From: Bacteroidota bacterium
Lineage (GTDB): Bacteria > Bacteroidota > Bacteroidia > Flavobacteriales > Flavobacteriaceae
DNA: 59,691 bases
Assembly (NCBI GenBank): GCA_947460615.1
Contig: CANHHG010000004.1
Location: forward strand, 1-59,691
Reading direction: 5' to 3'
Shown here: in pieces, positions 26,670 to 35,983 of the stretch
Numbering within the stretch: the first letter of the stretch is position 1
How the letters are laid out: the number at the start of each line of letters is the position of its first letter
The notes under the pieces: generated by a model
Seen by the model: the letters and a program-made list of their open reading frames with translations, nothing else
Told to the model about the DNA's origin: nothing
The model's database searches: none
Position numbers and translations under genes: made by a program

Positions 26670-27558
26670 TAAGTGATTGAAAGGTTTTATTGAATCCTTC
26701 TTCAGCTGAAAAAGGAAGCGGTTTTCCAATTGCGCTAATTATTTTATCATTACTTACCACATAACTTTCGGTCAATTTAAGCAAACGCTCAGAATTTAAA
26801 GGTAATTGAAAAACATCTCCGATTCTAGCAAAAAAGGAGATTATTTTTTTTGGAACAACAATAGTCTTTGGTTGTTTATTTTGAGATTTTGAAATTAAAA
26901 CTATCAATTCATTAGTCGATAAAGAAGTATCATCTGCAACATTATAAACTCCCGAGAGTATGTCGTTACGATTAATTAATTCCTGAATTACAAAACATAA
27001 ATTATCAATACCTAAAAAAGATCTTTGGTTCTCAAAAGCGGCTAATGGCCATGGAACATTTTTTGAAACCAGCCTATAGAGCAAATTTAGGTTACCTTTA
27101 TTACCTGGCCCGTGAATCATGCAAGGTCTCAAAATATAAACTCGCTTTCCTTCTGGAAGTGGTTGATTTAGAATATAATTCTCGGCTTGCATTTTTGAAA
27201 TTCCATAATGCGTTTTCGGATTGGGAATTGTTTCTTCGGTAATAATTCCTTCTGCAACATCAGCAACTGCTTTAACAGTACTCATGAATATAAAAATCGA
27301 AGCATTTGATTGAAGGAACGAATCAAACAATTGCTTGGTTAATTCAAAATTAGCCTCATAATATTCTTGTGGATTAGCAACATTTTTTAAATCATGTGCT
27401 TTACCTGATAGGTGAATTATGGCATCAGCGCTAACTTTAAATGATTGATTGATAACATATCGAGCACATAATGAGTCAACATTGTAAGATGATTCCAAAT
27501 AAGAATAAAGGTTATATCCTACAAAACCAGAGGCTCCTGTAATTAATATTTTATCCAA
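26656..27558 (-). CDS. NAD-dependent epimerase/dehydratase-family protein
   Basis: Extended SDR of 300 aa, with the nucleotide motif ITGASGFVGYNLY at the N terminus and Tyr-Lys in THYGISKMQAE; the Ser/Thr of the active site is in FMSTVKAV. It resembles 4-epimerases or 4-ketoreductases beside initiating sugar transferases (WbpV, GNE or similar), which prepare the sugar nucleotide for the following transferase. Reaction not determined. It overlaps the upstream glycosyltransferase by 8 bases and the downstream transferase by about 14, so all are tightly coupled. Confidence 0.83.
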   Translation of the reverse strand: MDKILITGASGFVGYNLYSYLESSYNVDSLCARYVINQSFKVSADAIIHLSGKAHDLKNVANPQEYYEANFELTKQLFDSFLQSNASIFIFMSTVKAVADVAEGIITEETIPNPKTHYGISKMQAENYILNQPLPEGKRVYILRPCMIHGPGNKGNLNLLYRLVSKNVPWPLAAFENQRSFLGIDNLCFVIQELINRNDILSGVYNVADDTSLSTNELIVLISKSQNKQPKTIVVPKKIISFFARIGDVFQLPLNSERLLKLTESYVVSNDKIISAIGKPLPFSAEEGFNKTFQSLNDVQ

Positions 27559-28681
27559 GTAATAACTTATTATAGGTTTCCAAATGAATTCTTATCACAT
27601 TATTAACATTAAATTCTTCTTCCGATTTTATACGAGAATTATGCCCCATTACTTTTATCATCGCATGATTATTAATTAATTGTTCTAAAGCATTTGCCAG
27701 TTCTTGTGAACTATAAACTGATACTTTATAACCATTAATACCTTCATCTACACATTCTCTGCATCCAATCGCGTTAGTTGTTACAATTGCCCTTCCAATG
27801 GCACAAGCCTCAATTAGCGATTTTGGCATTCCTTCTCTATAAGATGGTAAAACAACAATATGAGAATCTTGATAAACTTCGACCATGTTTTTTTGATAAC
27901 CAATCCACTTGACAAAATTACCATCTTGCCAATCGTTTAAATAGGAAGCCGGCACGCCCGCTTTATTATCTTCATCTGCTAAACCTGACAATATGAATTG
28001 CACTTTGTCGTAATATTTTTCTTTCAAAATATCTGATGCATCACGTAATTCTTTCACCCCTTTATCCCATAGCATTCGGATTGGCAATAAAATTTTTATT
28101 CTTTCGAAAGAAGGAAAAGGAGATTCATAAAATTTTTCCAAATCAACTCCAGAGCCTTTAATCCTTACTATTGAATTACTTGGATGAATTACACTTAAGT
28201 CAGTTAATTCCTTTTGATCATTTTCATTTTGAAAAATTATAACTAAATTATTTCGATTAAAGCCATACTTCATTATTGAAAGCATTACTTTTTGAACCAT
28301 GCTTTTTCTATCTTCGGTAAAATTATACCCAAGTCCACTAATTGCATTAACAACTCCTTTAATTTTCAAGATCTTTGCTACTAAAGAACCATAGATAACT
28401 GGCTTTAAGGTAATGTGATGAATAATATCCGGATTAATTTCTTTATATAATTTTCTAAACTTATAAAGTGTTAAAAGTTCCTCAAATGGATTAATTCCCG
28501 ATCTCGAAAATTTAATATCAATAAATGTTATTCCTTCATTAATTATTTCATTTGCCCTACCGGTATTCTCAGCAGCAACAAACACTTCCCAACCTTTTTT
28601 TTTAGCTTCTTGAGCGATACACAATCTATGCGAAATGAAAAACCAATCGACATTAGTTACAAATAAAATTTTAGCTTTCAA
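27551..28681 (-). CDS. glycosyltransferase family 4
   Basis: A 376-aa GT-B enzyme. The N-terminal domain begins with ILFVTNVDWFFISHRL and contains the Gly-rich ISGLGYNFT segment; the C-terminal domain has the donor-site motif PSYREGMPKSLIEACAIGRAIVTT with the paired Glu residues of GT4 retaining enzymes. It resembles PglA/WbpT-type enzymes that add the second sugar to the lipid-linked first residue, which fits its place directly next to the epimerase and sugar transferase genes. Donor and linkage unknown. Confidence 0.88.
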   Translation of the reverse strand: MKAKILFVTNVDWFFISHRLCIAQEAKKKGWEVFVAAENTGRANEIINEGITFIDIKFSRSGINPFEELLTLYKFRKLYKEINPDIIHHITLKPVIYGSLVAKILKIKGVVNAISGLGYNFTEDRKSMVQKVMLSIMKYGFNRNNLVIIFQNENDQKELTDLSVIHPSNSIVRIKGSGVDLEKFYESPFPSFERIKILLPIRMLWDKGVKELRDASDILKEKYYDKVQFILSGLADEDNKAGVPASYLNDWQDGNFVKWIGYQKNMVEVYQDSHIVVLPSYREGMPKSLIEACAIGRAIVTTNAIGCRECVDEGINGYKVSVYSSQELANALEQLINNHAMIKVMGHNSRIKSEEEFNVNNVIRIHLETYNKLLLG

Positions 28682-28685
28682 TTAA

Positions 28686-30578
28686 TTAATATGTAGTTAA
28701 ATAATTATTTTTATACCATTTTTGAAAACAATAATAGGTCCAAACTCTAAAAGTATTATCCAATTTTGAATCTAAATGGTTTCGGACCATATTTGAAATT
28801 ACTTCCAATTGAAATATATTTTGTTTTTTTATGAATGCTTCGTCAATATAGGAAAGCAATTCAGAACGTAATTCAGAACGTAACCAGTCTCCTACGGGTA
28901 CCCCAAAGCCTTTCTTTGATTTATTCAAAAACCCTTTTGGAAAATATTCTTTAAATGCTTCTTTAAGTAGGTGTTTTTTATCCCAACCATTGATTAAATA
29001 CGAATCAGGCAACTGATTGGAAAAATCCCAAAGTTCTTTATTTAAAAAAGGAGCTCTACATTCTAGTGAAGCCAACATACTTGTTCTATCCACTTTAACT
29101 AACATATCTCCCTCTAAACTTAATAGTCGGTCAATTGCCCGAAAATTAGTAATTGAATTTATATTTGAATCTATTTTACTTTTATAATAATTTAAAGATT
29201 TGGGAGAGTAACTAGTCGATTGTAGCAACGTTTTAATTTCAGTTTCATTAAATCCTAGAGAAATGATATTAAAATAAAAATCTCCATCATAATTGATCGA
29301 CTTTAGCAACCTATTCGTTTTAAATCGAAAACCTCTTGAATCTTCTTTTGTGGAGAACCATTGATTAAATAATTTTGAACTTTTATTATGAATATTTTGA
29401 GGAATTATAGCGGTGTATTTTTTATTCAACATACCCATATAGTATTTATTATATCCCCCAAAAACTTCATCACCACCATCACCAGTTAAGGCTACCTTAA
29501 CAAAATCTTTGGTTTTTTTGGAAACTAAATAGGTTGCTAAAGCAGAGGAATCTGCGAAAGGCTCATCAAAATTCAGAATGATTTCTTCAATATTGGCGGT
29601 TAAATCTTTTTCTGAAATTATAAACTCGTGATGATTACTATTAATCAATTTTGATACTAAACGAGATTTGTTTGACTCATCGAAGGATTTTTTATCAAAA
29701 CCAATAGAGAAGGTGTCTATTTTTTTTTCTTGTTGTTGAGCCAAACATAAGGAAACTATCGAAGAATCTACTCCACCGGATAAAAACGTGCCCAATGGAA
29801 CATCTGAAATTGACCTTGAAAGGACGCTTTTTCGAACTAAATCATGTGTTAAAGTTGTTGCTTCATTTTTTGATTCAAATACCAACTCATGATTCGGTTT
29901 ATTAATTTCCACTATTGAATAACTATTTTCAACACAATTTAGTTCAATGTAATGGTTGGCTTCTAATTTTTTTATCCCTTGATATATGGTATAGGGTGCG
30001 GGAATATAAGTTAATTGAAAATACAAAGACAAACTGTTTGAATCAATCTCTGGTTTATTTGGCAAGATTGTTATTATCGATTTTAATTCTGAAGCCCAAA
30101 TAAAACCTTCCTTGGTTTGCGAATAATACAATGGTTTCTCTCCAAAGAAATCCCTAGCAATTAAAACTTTACCAATTGATTTATCATAGATACTAAAAGC
30201 AAACATTCCATCTAGCTTCCCAAAAGATGCTACTCCTTCTTTTTCGTATAGTTTTAGAATAACTTCGGTATCTGAATTGGTCTTAAAATCACTTCCTTGA
30301 GCAATTAACTGGTCTTTAAGTACTTGATAATTATATATTTCGCCGTTAAAAACAATTACTTTTGATTGATCTTCTGAATAAATAGGTTGATTTCCGGTTC
30401 TTAAGTCAATTATGGAAAGTCGACGCATCCCCATGGCTATTGAATAATTGCTTTCATTGAAAACAAATTCTCCCTTAGCATCTGGACCTCTATGAATAAT
30501 TAAATTATTCATAGCGTTTAATTGCTCTAAAATATTGGTATTATTTCCAGTTGTGATAAAACCGTTAATTCCGCACAT
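28686..30578 (-). CDS. asparagine synthase-like glutamine amidotransferase (AsnB/WbpS-like)
   Basis: A 630-aa protein with an N-terminal class II glutaminase domain (catalytic Cys2 in MCGINGF; RRLSIIDL; FNGEIYNYQ) and a C-terminal synthetase domain (PP-loop LSGGVDSSIVSL; TGDGGDEVFGGYNKY). AsnB homologues inside O-antigen loci, such as WbpS, are believed to amidate a hexuronic acid, for example GalNAcA to GalNAcAN. The TviB/TviC-like pair in this locus would supply such an acid, so sugar amidation is the favoured role; free asparagine synthesis is possible. It lies between two glycosyltransferase genes with gaps of 0 to 4 bases. Confidence 0.88.
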   Translation of the reverse strand: MCGINGFITTGNNTNILEQLNAMNNLIIHRGPDAKGEFVFNESNYSIAMGMRRLSIIDLRTGNQPIYSEDQSKVIVFNGEIYNYQVLKDQLIAQGSDFKTNSDTEVILKLYEKEGVASFGKLDGMFAFSIYDKSIGKVLIARDFFGEKPLYYSQTKEGFIWASELKSIITILPNKPEIDSNSLSLYFQLTYIPAPYTIYQGIKKLEANHYIELNCVENSYSIVEINKPNHELVFESKNEATTLTHDLVRKSVLSRSISDVPLGTFLSGGVDSSIVSLCLAQQQEKKIDTFSIGFDKKSFDESNKSRLVSKLINSNHHEFIISEKDLTANIEEIILNFDEPFADSSALATYLVSKKTKDFVKVALTGDGGDEVFGGYNKYYMGMLNKKYTAIIPQNIHNKSSKLFNQWFSTKEDSRGFRFKTNRLLKSINYDGDFYFNIISLGFNETEIKTLLQSTSYSPKSLNYYKSKIDSNINSITNFRAIDRLLSLEGDMLVKVDRTSMLASLECRAPFLNKELWDFSNQLPDSYLINGWDKKHLLKEAFKEYFPKGFLNKSKKGFGVPVGDWLRSELRSELLSYIDEAFIKKQNIFQLEVISNMVRNHLDSKLDNTFRVWTYYCFQKWYKNNYLTTY

Positions 30579-31481
30579 TTAATCCCAAAATTTTATAATC
30601 ATAATAAATAATTCTTTAAATCTCATTTTTATCCTGTAACGAATCTTAATTTTAAGTTTTTGATATAAAGTGATATTTTCAGAAGTCATTTTTAAGTAAT
30701 ATTTCAACATCTCATTTTCCGGATATTTTTCATGAAAAATAGATTCTATTAGTAACCTATCTTTTTTTTGAAAAAAGTTAAAATTTTCTCGTAAAAAAAA
30801 ATTTCTAATTTTATCTATCAAACTGGAACTACCAACTAAATTTGATGAGTGTTGACGATAATACATTAATGGTAAATTCAAATAAAACCTAAATCCAACA
30901 ATTTCAGCTATTAAATGGGTATACCTATCATGAAAATAGACATTTTTTATAAATGGAGTGATTTCTACTTTTAATGATTTATTAAACAAAGAAGAAGCCC
31001 CTTGAACATAAAAATTAAAAAAAGAATTCTGCAAACCATAACATAAGGGTTTATTAGCTTTAAACAAACTCTTTATATTTAAATACTCATCTGTAACATA
31101 ACAATCTGAATGAATCAAAATAGGTGTTTCCGACCCCAAACTTTTTTCTTGTGTTAACATCTCATTTAACAGTAATTCTATTTTTTTTTCAAACCAAATA
31201 TCATCTTGGTCACAAAACATAATATAATCTGCATCAGACAAATCTAAAAGAAAATTTACATTAGCAACCAAACCTAAATTACTTTCAATATCTTTATTAA
31301 CGATTATTCTTTCTTCTCTTTCTGCTAATTTTTCAATAATAGTTATTGTTTCGTCGGTACTTCCATCGTCTCTTATATAAATTTTAATATTTTTATAGCT
31401 TTGTTTTAATAACGAATTAATTTGTTCTTCTATATATTTTTCGCCGTTAAATGTGGGTAATAAAATATCTACTCTATACAT
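30579..31481 (-). CDS. glycosyltransferase family 2 (rhamnosyl/O-antigen type)
   Basis: A 300-aa GT-A enzyme. It opens with VDILLPTFNGEKYIEEQIN, has IRDDGSTDETI for the first Asp pair and MFCDQDDIWFEKKIE, the DQDDxW motif typical of the group that includes rhamnosyltransferases. The C-terminal part is basic and amphipathic, suggesting membrane association. It touches asnB with no intergenic base and overlaps the upstream GT4 gene by 8 bases. Donor unknown; the DQDDIW motif hints at a 6-deoxyhexose. Confidence 0.88.
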   Translation of the reverse strand: MYRVDILLPTFNGEKYIEEQINSLLKQSYKNIKIYIRDDGSTDETITIIEKLAEREERIIVNKDIESNLGLVANVNFLLDLSDADYIMFCDQDDIWFEKKIELLLNEMLTQEKSLGSETPILIHSDCYVTDEYLNIKSLFKANKPLCYGLQNSFFNFYVQGASSLFNKSLKVEITPFIKNVYFHDRYTHLIAEIVGFRFYLNLPLMYYRQHSSNLVGSSSLIDKIRNFFLRENFNFFQKKDRLLIESIFHEKYPENEMLKYYLKMTSENITLYQKLKIKIRYRIKMRFKELFIMIIKFWD

Positions 31482-32526
31482 TTTTAATAATCTTTACATA
31501 ACGACTTCCCCAAACTTGATATGAATACTCTGATTCAATTCTTTTTCTCGCTGATTTGCCAAATTTCTCCCTAAGAGTTTCATTCAAAATAAGCTCTTCA
31601 AGTCTACTATACCAATCTATATTATCCTTTACTATGTATCCATTAATATCATTTTCTATTATTTCATCATTCGCTGGAGAAGAATTGGCTATAACTGGCA
31701 ATCCACAGGCCATGTATTGAATTAACTTAATACCACATTTGCCTTTTTCCCAAAGAGTACTCTCCAAAGGCATGACTCCTATATCTGATGAAATCAATTC
31801 TTCGGCTTCGGTTTCGATGTTCCAGTTCACCAATTCAATTTCCAAATTTTCATCAAGAGGTATTTTGGCTCCGATAACTTTAAATTTAATAGGATACTTT
31901 TTATTTAAACATTTTAATACAGGAATAATTAAATTGAGATATTTGGCTGTTGAAGGAGATCCAATCCAAACAATCGTTATTTTTTCATTATTGTAATTTT
32001 GTTTGACAGCTGCATAATAATCTAGATTAATTACAGTTGGTAAATATATAAGATTGTTACTTTTAATTTCATCAAAATACCAATGATTCCCGACGGTTAC
32101 AAATTTGGCCTCACGAGCCAATTGATCAATTTTATTGAACAGAAAAAGGCTCATAAAAGGATTTTGCTTATAATTTGTTGCAATATAATCATCGAAATCT
32201 AAAGCATAGTTATAATTTTTTAATAAATAAGCCTCTATGAAGAATGGAAAATTAGGAAATAATTCTTTTTCGATTATTATTATGTCGAAACCTTTTGAAT
32301 TAAACAATAAAAAAAATAAGCGCTTTAAAATGGAAAAAACACTCTGCATTTTAACTTTTATTTTTTTATTTTTGTATAAATTTGCTACATAATTTTTACT
32401 AAGTAAAGGTTTGAAAATACATATTATTCCTTCCTCTTCAAAATAAGATTTATAGTTATAAAATCTATATCTAGATGAAGGACCTTCAATGCAATATTTT
32501 GATAGAAATAAAATTTTCATACTCAA
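31474..32526 (-). CDS. glycosyltransferase family 4
   Basis: A 350-aa GT-B protein. The N-terminal part is atypical but starts with ILFLSKYCIEGPSSRYRFY; the C-terminal donor domain shows ITIVWIGSPSTAKYL, IGVMPLE and CGIKLIQYMACGLPVIANS, with the GT4 glutamate position occupied differently from the classic EAMACG motif (here QYMACG). Family assignment rests on this C-terminal half. Very AT-rich and lysine/asparagine-rich, like its neighbours. It overlaps the next gene by 8 bases. Confidence 0.8.
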   Translation of the reverse strand: MSMKILFLSKYCIEGPSSRYRFYNYKSYFEEEGIICIFKPLLSKNYVANLYKNKKIKVKMQSVFSILKRLFFLLFNSKGFDIIIIEKELFPNFPFFIEAYLLKNYNYALDFDDYIATNYKQNPFMSLFLFNKIDQLAREAKFVTVGNHWYFDEIKSNNLIYLPTVINLDYYAAVKQNYNNEKITIVWIGSPSTAKYLNLIIPVLKCLNKKYPIKFKVIGAKIPLDENLEIELVNWNIETEAEELISSDIGVMPLESTLWEKGKCGIKLIQYMACGLPVIANSSPANDEIIENDINGYIVKDNIDWYSRLEELILNETLREKFGKSARKRIESEYSYQVWGSRYVKIIKNV

Positions 32527-32557
32527 CTAAATTAAACACTAATAAACAAATCTTATT

Positions 32558-33583
32558 CTAAATAAATCTTTTCACTTGTTTAAATGCATTTTCTGATAAT
32601 ATTTTATAATTTTCTTTGACAAGAGCAGATTTAACTTTAGATATTATTTCATTTAAATTAGTAACGTCGATGCAATAGCCATTGTATCCATCTTTAACTA
32701 ATTCTAATGGCCCTCCAATATCTGGAACAATTGCTGGCATACCATAAATCATAGCTTCCAAAATTGTTAAACCAAATGTTTCAATACACATAGATGGTTT
32801 TGAAAGATTTAATATTAGATCCGATTTTTTTAAAAACGGATGAATATTTGATTGAGATTGTAAAATTTTTAAATTATTATTAGTTGTAAAACCAAAATAG
32901 GAAGCTATCTCTTTCTGAGAAGCACTTACTATTAATGTAAAATTAAATTCAGGCATTTCACTTGCTAATTTAACAAAAGTATTAACTCCTTTGGCTTCCG
33001 AAAGCGACGAAATCATTAGTATGTTTTTAAGAGTTCTTGAATTAAATGGAATAGTATGAACTCCATCAATAAAAGAAAGTGGTAAACTATTATATTTAAT
33101 TATATAGTTATTTTTTGAAATCGGATATTGATTAAAGACATAATTTGAAACAAAAATTCTTTTTGACTTAACATTATTAAACACAAACTCCATTATACCT
33201 TTTCCAAAACTGTTATCTATAAATTTTTCATGAATATGATAAATAATATTTTTTCTCATTAATCGCCCAGCTATTACTGCAGGGTATGGAACAATTGTAT
33301 TAACGTAAAAAATGTCAAATCTGTAACCTAATGTAATTGAAATAAAAAACAAATGTATATTACTAATTACATAGGAAATATATTTTATCTTTTTTTTATT
33401 AAAAACAGGAAAATAAATCTTTTTTATCGTAACATTGGTCAAGGTAGATAAAAAACCTCCGCCATTATTGTCAATAGTAACGATAACTAGACTTTCATCT
33501 GAATGCTCTAATTCAATTAACGACGCCAAGGCTCTAGTGCTTCCAGTATAATCGTTAGCTCTATGAAAAAAAATCATACTCAT
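32558..33583 (-). CDS. glycosyltransferase family 4
   Basis: A 341-aa GT-B protein. It starts with IFFHRANDYTGSTRALASL, where the Gly-Ser-Thr loop resembles acceptor-domain starts of GT4 enzymes, and carries the donor-domain segment ILMISSLSEAKGVNTF and the EX7E region CIETFGLTILEAMIYGMPAIV. The gene overlaps the Wzy-like gene by 4 bases (ATGA-type), so the two are coupled. Donor and acceptor unknown. Confidence 0.84.
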   Translation of the reverse strand: MSMIFFHRANDYTGSTRALASLIELEHSDESLVIVTIDNNGGGFLSTLTNVTIKKIYFPVFNKKKIKYISYVISNIHLFFISITLGYRFDIFYVNTIVPYPAVIAGRLMRKNIIYHIHEKFIDNSFGKGIMEFVFNNVKSKRIFVSNYVFNQYPISKNNYIIKYNSLPLSFIDGVHTIPFNSRTLKNILMISSLSEAKGVNTFVKLASEMPEFNFTLIVSASQKEIASYFGFTTNNNLKILQSQSNIHPFLKKSDLILNLSKPSMCIETFGLTILEAMIYGMPAIVPDIGGPLELVKDGYNGYCIDVTNLNEIISKVKSALVKENYKILSENAFKQVKRFI

Positions 33584-34785
33584 TTTAGTGAGATATCACT
33601 TTGATTAAGTTTTGCAATTCCGGTTATGAAAATAAAAATAACGCAAAACCAGAAAGGATATGTATTTTGCAAAATCAGCAATAAAAACATTAAAAAAAAT
33701 CCAATAGTAATCTTATTTAAATAATTACTTATCAATACTAAATAAAAAATTAAGATCGTCAAAAAAGTAATTAATCCAAATCTTAACAAAAATATTTTAT
33801 AACCTGCTCCTTCTTTAGAAGTAATATAATTTGTTTTTTCAAAACCCAATCCAAATATAGAATCCGATGTAAAAATATATTTTTCAAAATATGCATCTAC
33901 AAATGAAGTTGTTCGATTATCCCCTTCAATTGTGCCCTTATTTTCATCATAAATAAGTCTTGAACCTATTGATTTATAGAAGAGATTTTCTTCATCACCA
34001 GACTTATAAATTAAAATACTTGATATTGACAAAAATGAAAATATAAGAAATAAGTACAAATTATTTTTTCTATTAATAAAAATTAATAATAACATACTTA
34101 AAAAAATAGTAATATAGCCAGCCAAAGAAAAAGTGAAAAATTCAACTACTAACAAAACAATAACGAACTTATTTTTTAGATCAAATCGATTGGCAAATAA
34201 TAATGGAATTATTCCCATCGTTAAATGACCAGGCTCAGCAAATATACTCCTAAATCGAAAATAAAATAAATTCTCGTCATTAATAACAAATAGGTAATAG
34301 TTATTACCAGAATATCCAATTTGTGAATTGCTTAAATATGAAAAAGGTAACGAAATTCCAATCAAATATAAAATATAATACATAAGCGAAACAAATAAAA
34401 AAATAGCGAACCATTTTGTAATAAAATTCAAGACTTGAACTTTATAATTGTCCTCTATATTCAATAAAAAGGTTATAATAATCATTACAAATAATTGTTG
34501 AATTATCCCAATGAAATTAAAACCTTTAGAGTAAAATAAAAATGAAAGCACTAAAAAAAAAGTACCTATAATATTGATGTTTTTTTTAAAATGAAAAATT
34601 CTTCTATTAAAAAAATAGAAGAAAATAGAAAAAAAACTACTCAATATTATAATTATAAAACTAGTAGTAGAACCATTCCATGTGAACCATGGATACATTG
34701 AATTTACAAATAAAATAAATATCATTATTTTATATGCAAACCATCCATTTTTCTTGTATTCGCTATTGAAATTTGAAGAATTCAA
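33580..34785 (-). CDS. wzy: O-antigen/capsule repeat-unit polymerase (Wzy-like)
   Basis: A 401-aa integral membrane protein with about ten to twelve hydrophobic segments and a large periplasmic-type loop in the middle to late part (about 235-310, containing SIGSRLIYDENKGTIEGDNR). The loop has RSIFAEPGHLTMG at about 180, a sequence seen in O-antigen ligase/polymerase families. Sequence similarity among Wzy proteins is low, so the call combines topology, that motif and location between glycosyltransferases and close to Wzx. Extremely AT-rich. Confidence 0.78.
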   Translation of the reverse strand: MNSSNFNSEYKKNGWFAYKIMIFILFVNSMYPWFTWNGSTTSFIIIILSSFFSIFFYFFNRRIFHFKKNINIIGTFFLVLSFLFYSKGFNFIGIIQQLFVMIIITFLLNIEDNYKVQVLNFITKWFAIFLFVSLMYYILYLIGISLPFSYLSNSQIGYSGNNYYLFVINDENLFYFRFRSIFAEPGHLTMGIIPLLFANRFDLKNKFVIVLLVVEFFTFSLAGYITIFLSMLLLIFINRKNNLYLFLIFSFLSISSILIYKSGDEENLFYKSIGSRLIYDENKGTIEGDNRTTSFVDAYFEKYIFTSDSIFGLGFEKTNYITSKEGAGYKIFLLRFGLITFLTILIFYLVLISNYLNKITIGFFLMFLLLILQNTYPFWFCVIFIFITGIAKLNQSDISLK

Positions 34786-34803
34786 ATATAAATAATTAAA
34801 AAA

Positions 34804-35979
34804 TTAATAATTTGTAAAATTGTTTTCATCAAAAATCATAATATTACTGAATTTTTGAACTATATAATTACTCGCTTGTTCAATATCACTAATATTACAA
34901 ACTGAATTATAATTTTTAAGTGTTTTATTATTAAATCTAAAAACATTTAAAACACTTTTGGCTCCATATACTATTGGAACAAAAAAACTATAATATATTA
35001 AATAAATATAAAGTAATAATTTGTTTTTTGATAAACCTTTAGCAATTTTCCTTTCTAAAGGATGCGTTTGAATAAACCAGCACAATATATATTCATAGTT
35101 TATTTTAATTTCTTTTTCTTTTTTCATATACTGAATCGCCTTAGTTGCAGATTCTGGCCAAATTGTTTGTGAGCACCAAACTTTAGGTATTCTGTTATTC
35201 CATTGTTCTTTAGCATCATTAGGCAAAAAAGGAACGTCTTCTATTTTTTTCACTGCACCATTGAGTAAACTCTCTCCTCCTCCTACTGTAATACATTGAC
35301 CAATAATTATAACTGGTATATTTGTAATGACAAATTTTTTGACAACAAATGAAAGTGCAACAGCGGTTGCCATATCTGGTGAAGGTCCAGGAGTATATGT
35401 TTTACCTATTTTATATATCTCATCTAAACAGCTTCTTTTAACAATTCCTTGATATAGTTTTGGTATGCTATTTAAGTTCTTAAATCCTCTGTTTGCTAAT
35501 TGTTTTAGGGCTTTTAAGCAATTTATCTCGATAATTTCATTTGAAAAATCATCAATAATTAACTCTCCATTAATGCTGTTTTTATTGAAACCAATAAAAT
35601 CTGGCCAATTATAAACTACTATACCAGAACGCAATGCTTCAATAGAATTAACTTTCATCCAATTAACACAACTAATTATATTTGGCAACACTCCATCATC
35701 ATCACCAATAAAACAAATGTACTCTCCATTTGAATTTTGAATTGCTAGGTCTACATTTTTGGAAATTGGAATCTGTTCTATAGTGTGGAAATATTTTAAA
35801 TATGTTCGGTTTTTTAATTCTAAAAACTGAAGTATTTCAGTATTATTAAAAGTATTGTCTTGGATAATTAATTCTAATTCACGTAAATTGTATGAATCAA
35901 TCAAACTAATTAGTATTTTAAGATACTTATAACGATCTTTAGTTGGAATAATAATGGATAATAATGGGGCTTCATTCAT
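34804..35979 (-). CDS. glycosyltransferase family 2
   Basis: A 391-aa GT-A enzyme opening with LLSIIIPTKDRYKYLKIL, then the metal-binding motif FIGDDDGVLPN at about residue 95. The C-terminal half is longer than in minimal GT2 enzymes and has a hydrophobic segment (LLLYIYLIYYSFFVPIVYG) that may anchor it to the membrane. It lies between Wzx and Wzy. Donor unknown. Confidence 0.83.
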   Translation of the reverse strand: MNEAPLLSIIIPTKDRYKYLKILISLIDSYNLRELELIIQDNTFNNTEILQFLELKNRTYLKYFHTIEQIPISKNVDLAIQNSNGEYICFIGDDDGVLPNIISCVNWMKVNSIEALRSGIVVYNWPDFIGFNKNSINGELIIDDFSNEIIEINCLKALKQLANRGFKNLNSIPKLYQGIVKRSCLDEIYKIGKTYTPGPSPDMATAVALSFVVKKFVITNIPVIIIGQCITVGGGESLLNGAVKKIEDVPFLPNDAKEQWNNRIPKVWCSQTIWPESATKAIQYMKKEKEIKINYEYILCWFIQTHPLERKIAKGLSKNKLLLYIYLIYYSFFVPIVYGAKSVLNVFRFNNKTLKNYNSVCNISDIEQASNYIVQKFSNIMIFDENNFTNY

Positions 35980-35983
35980 TATT

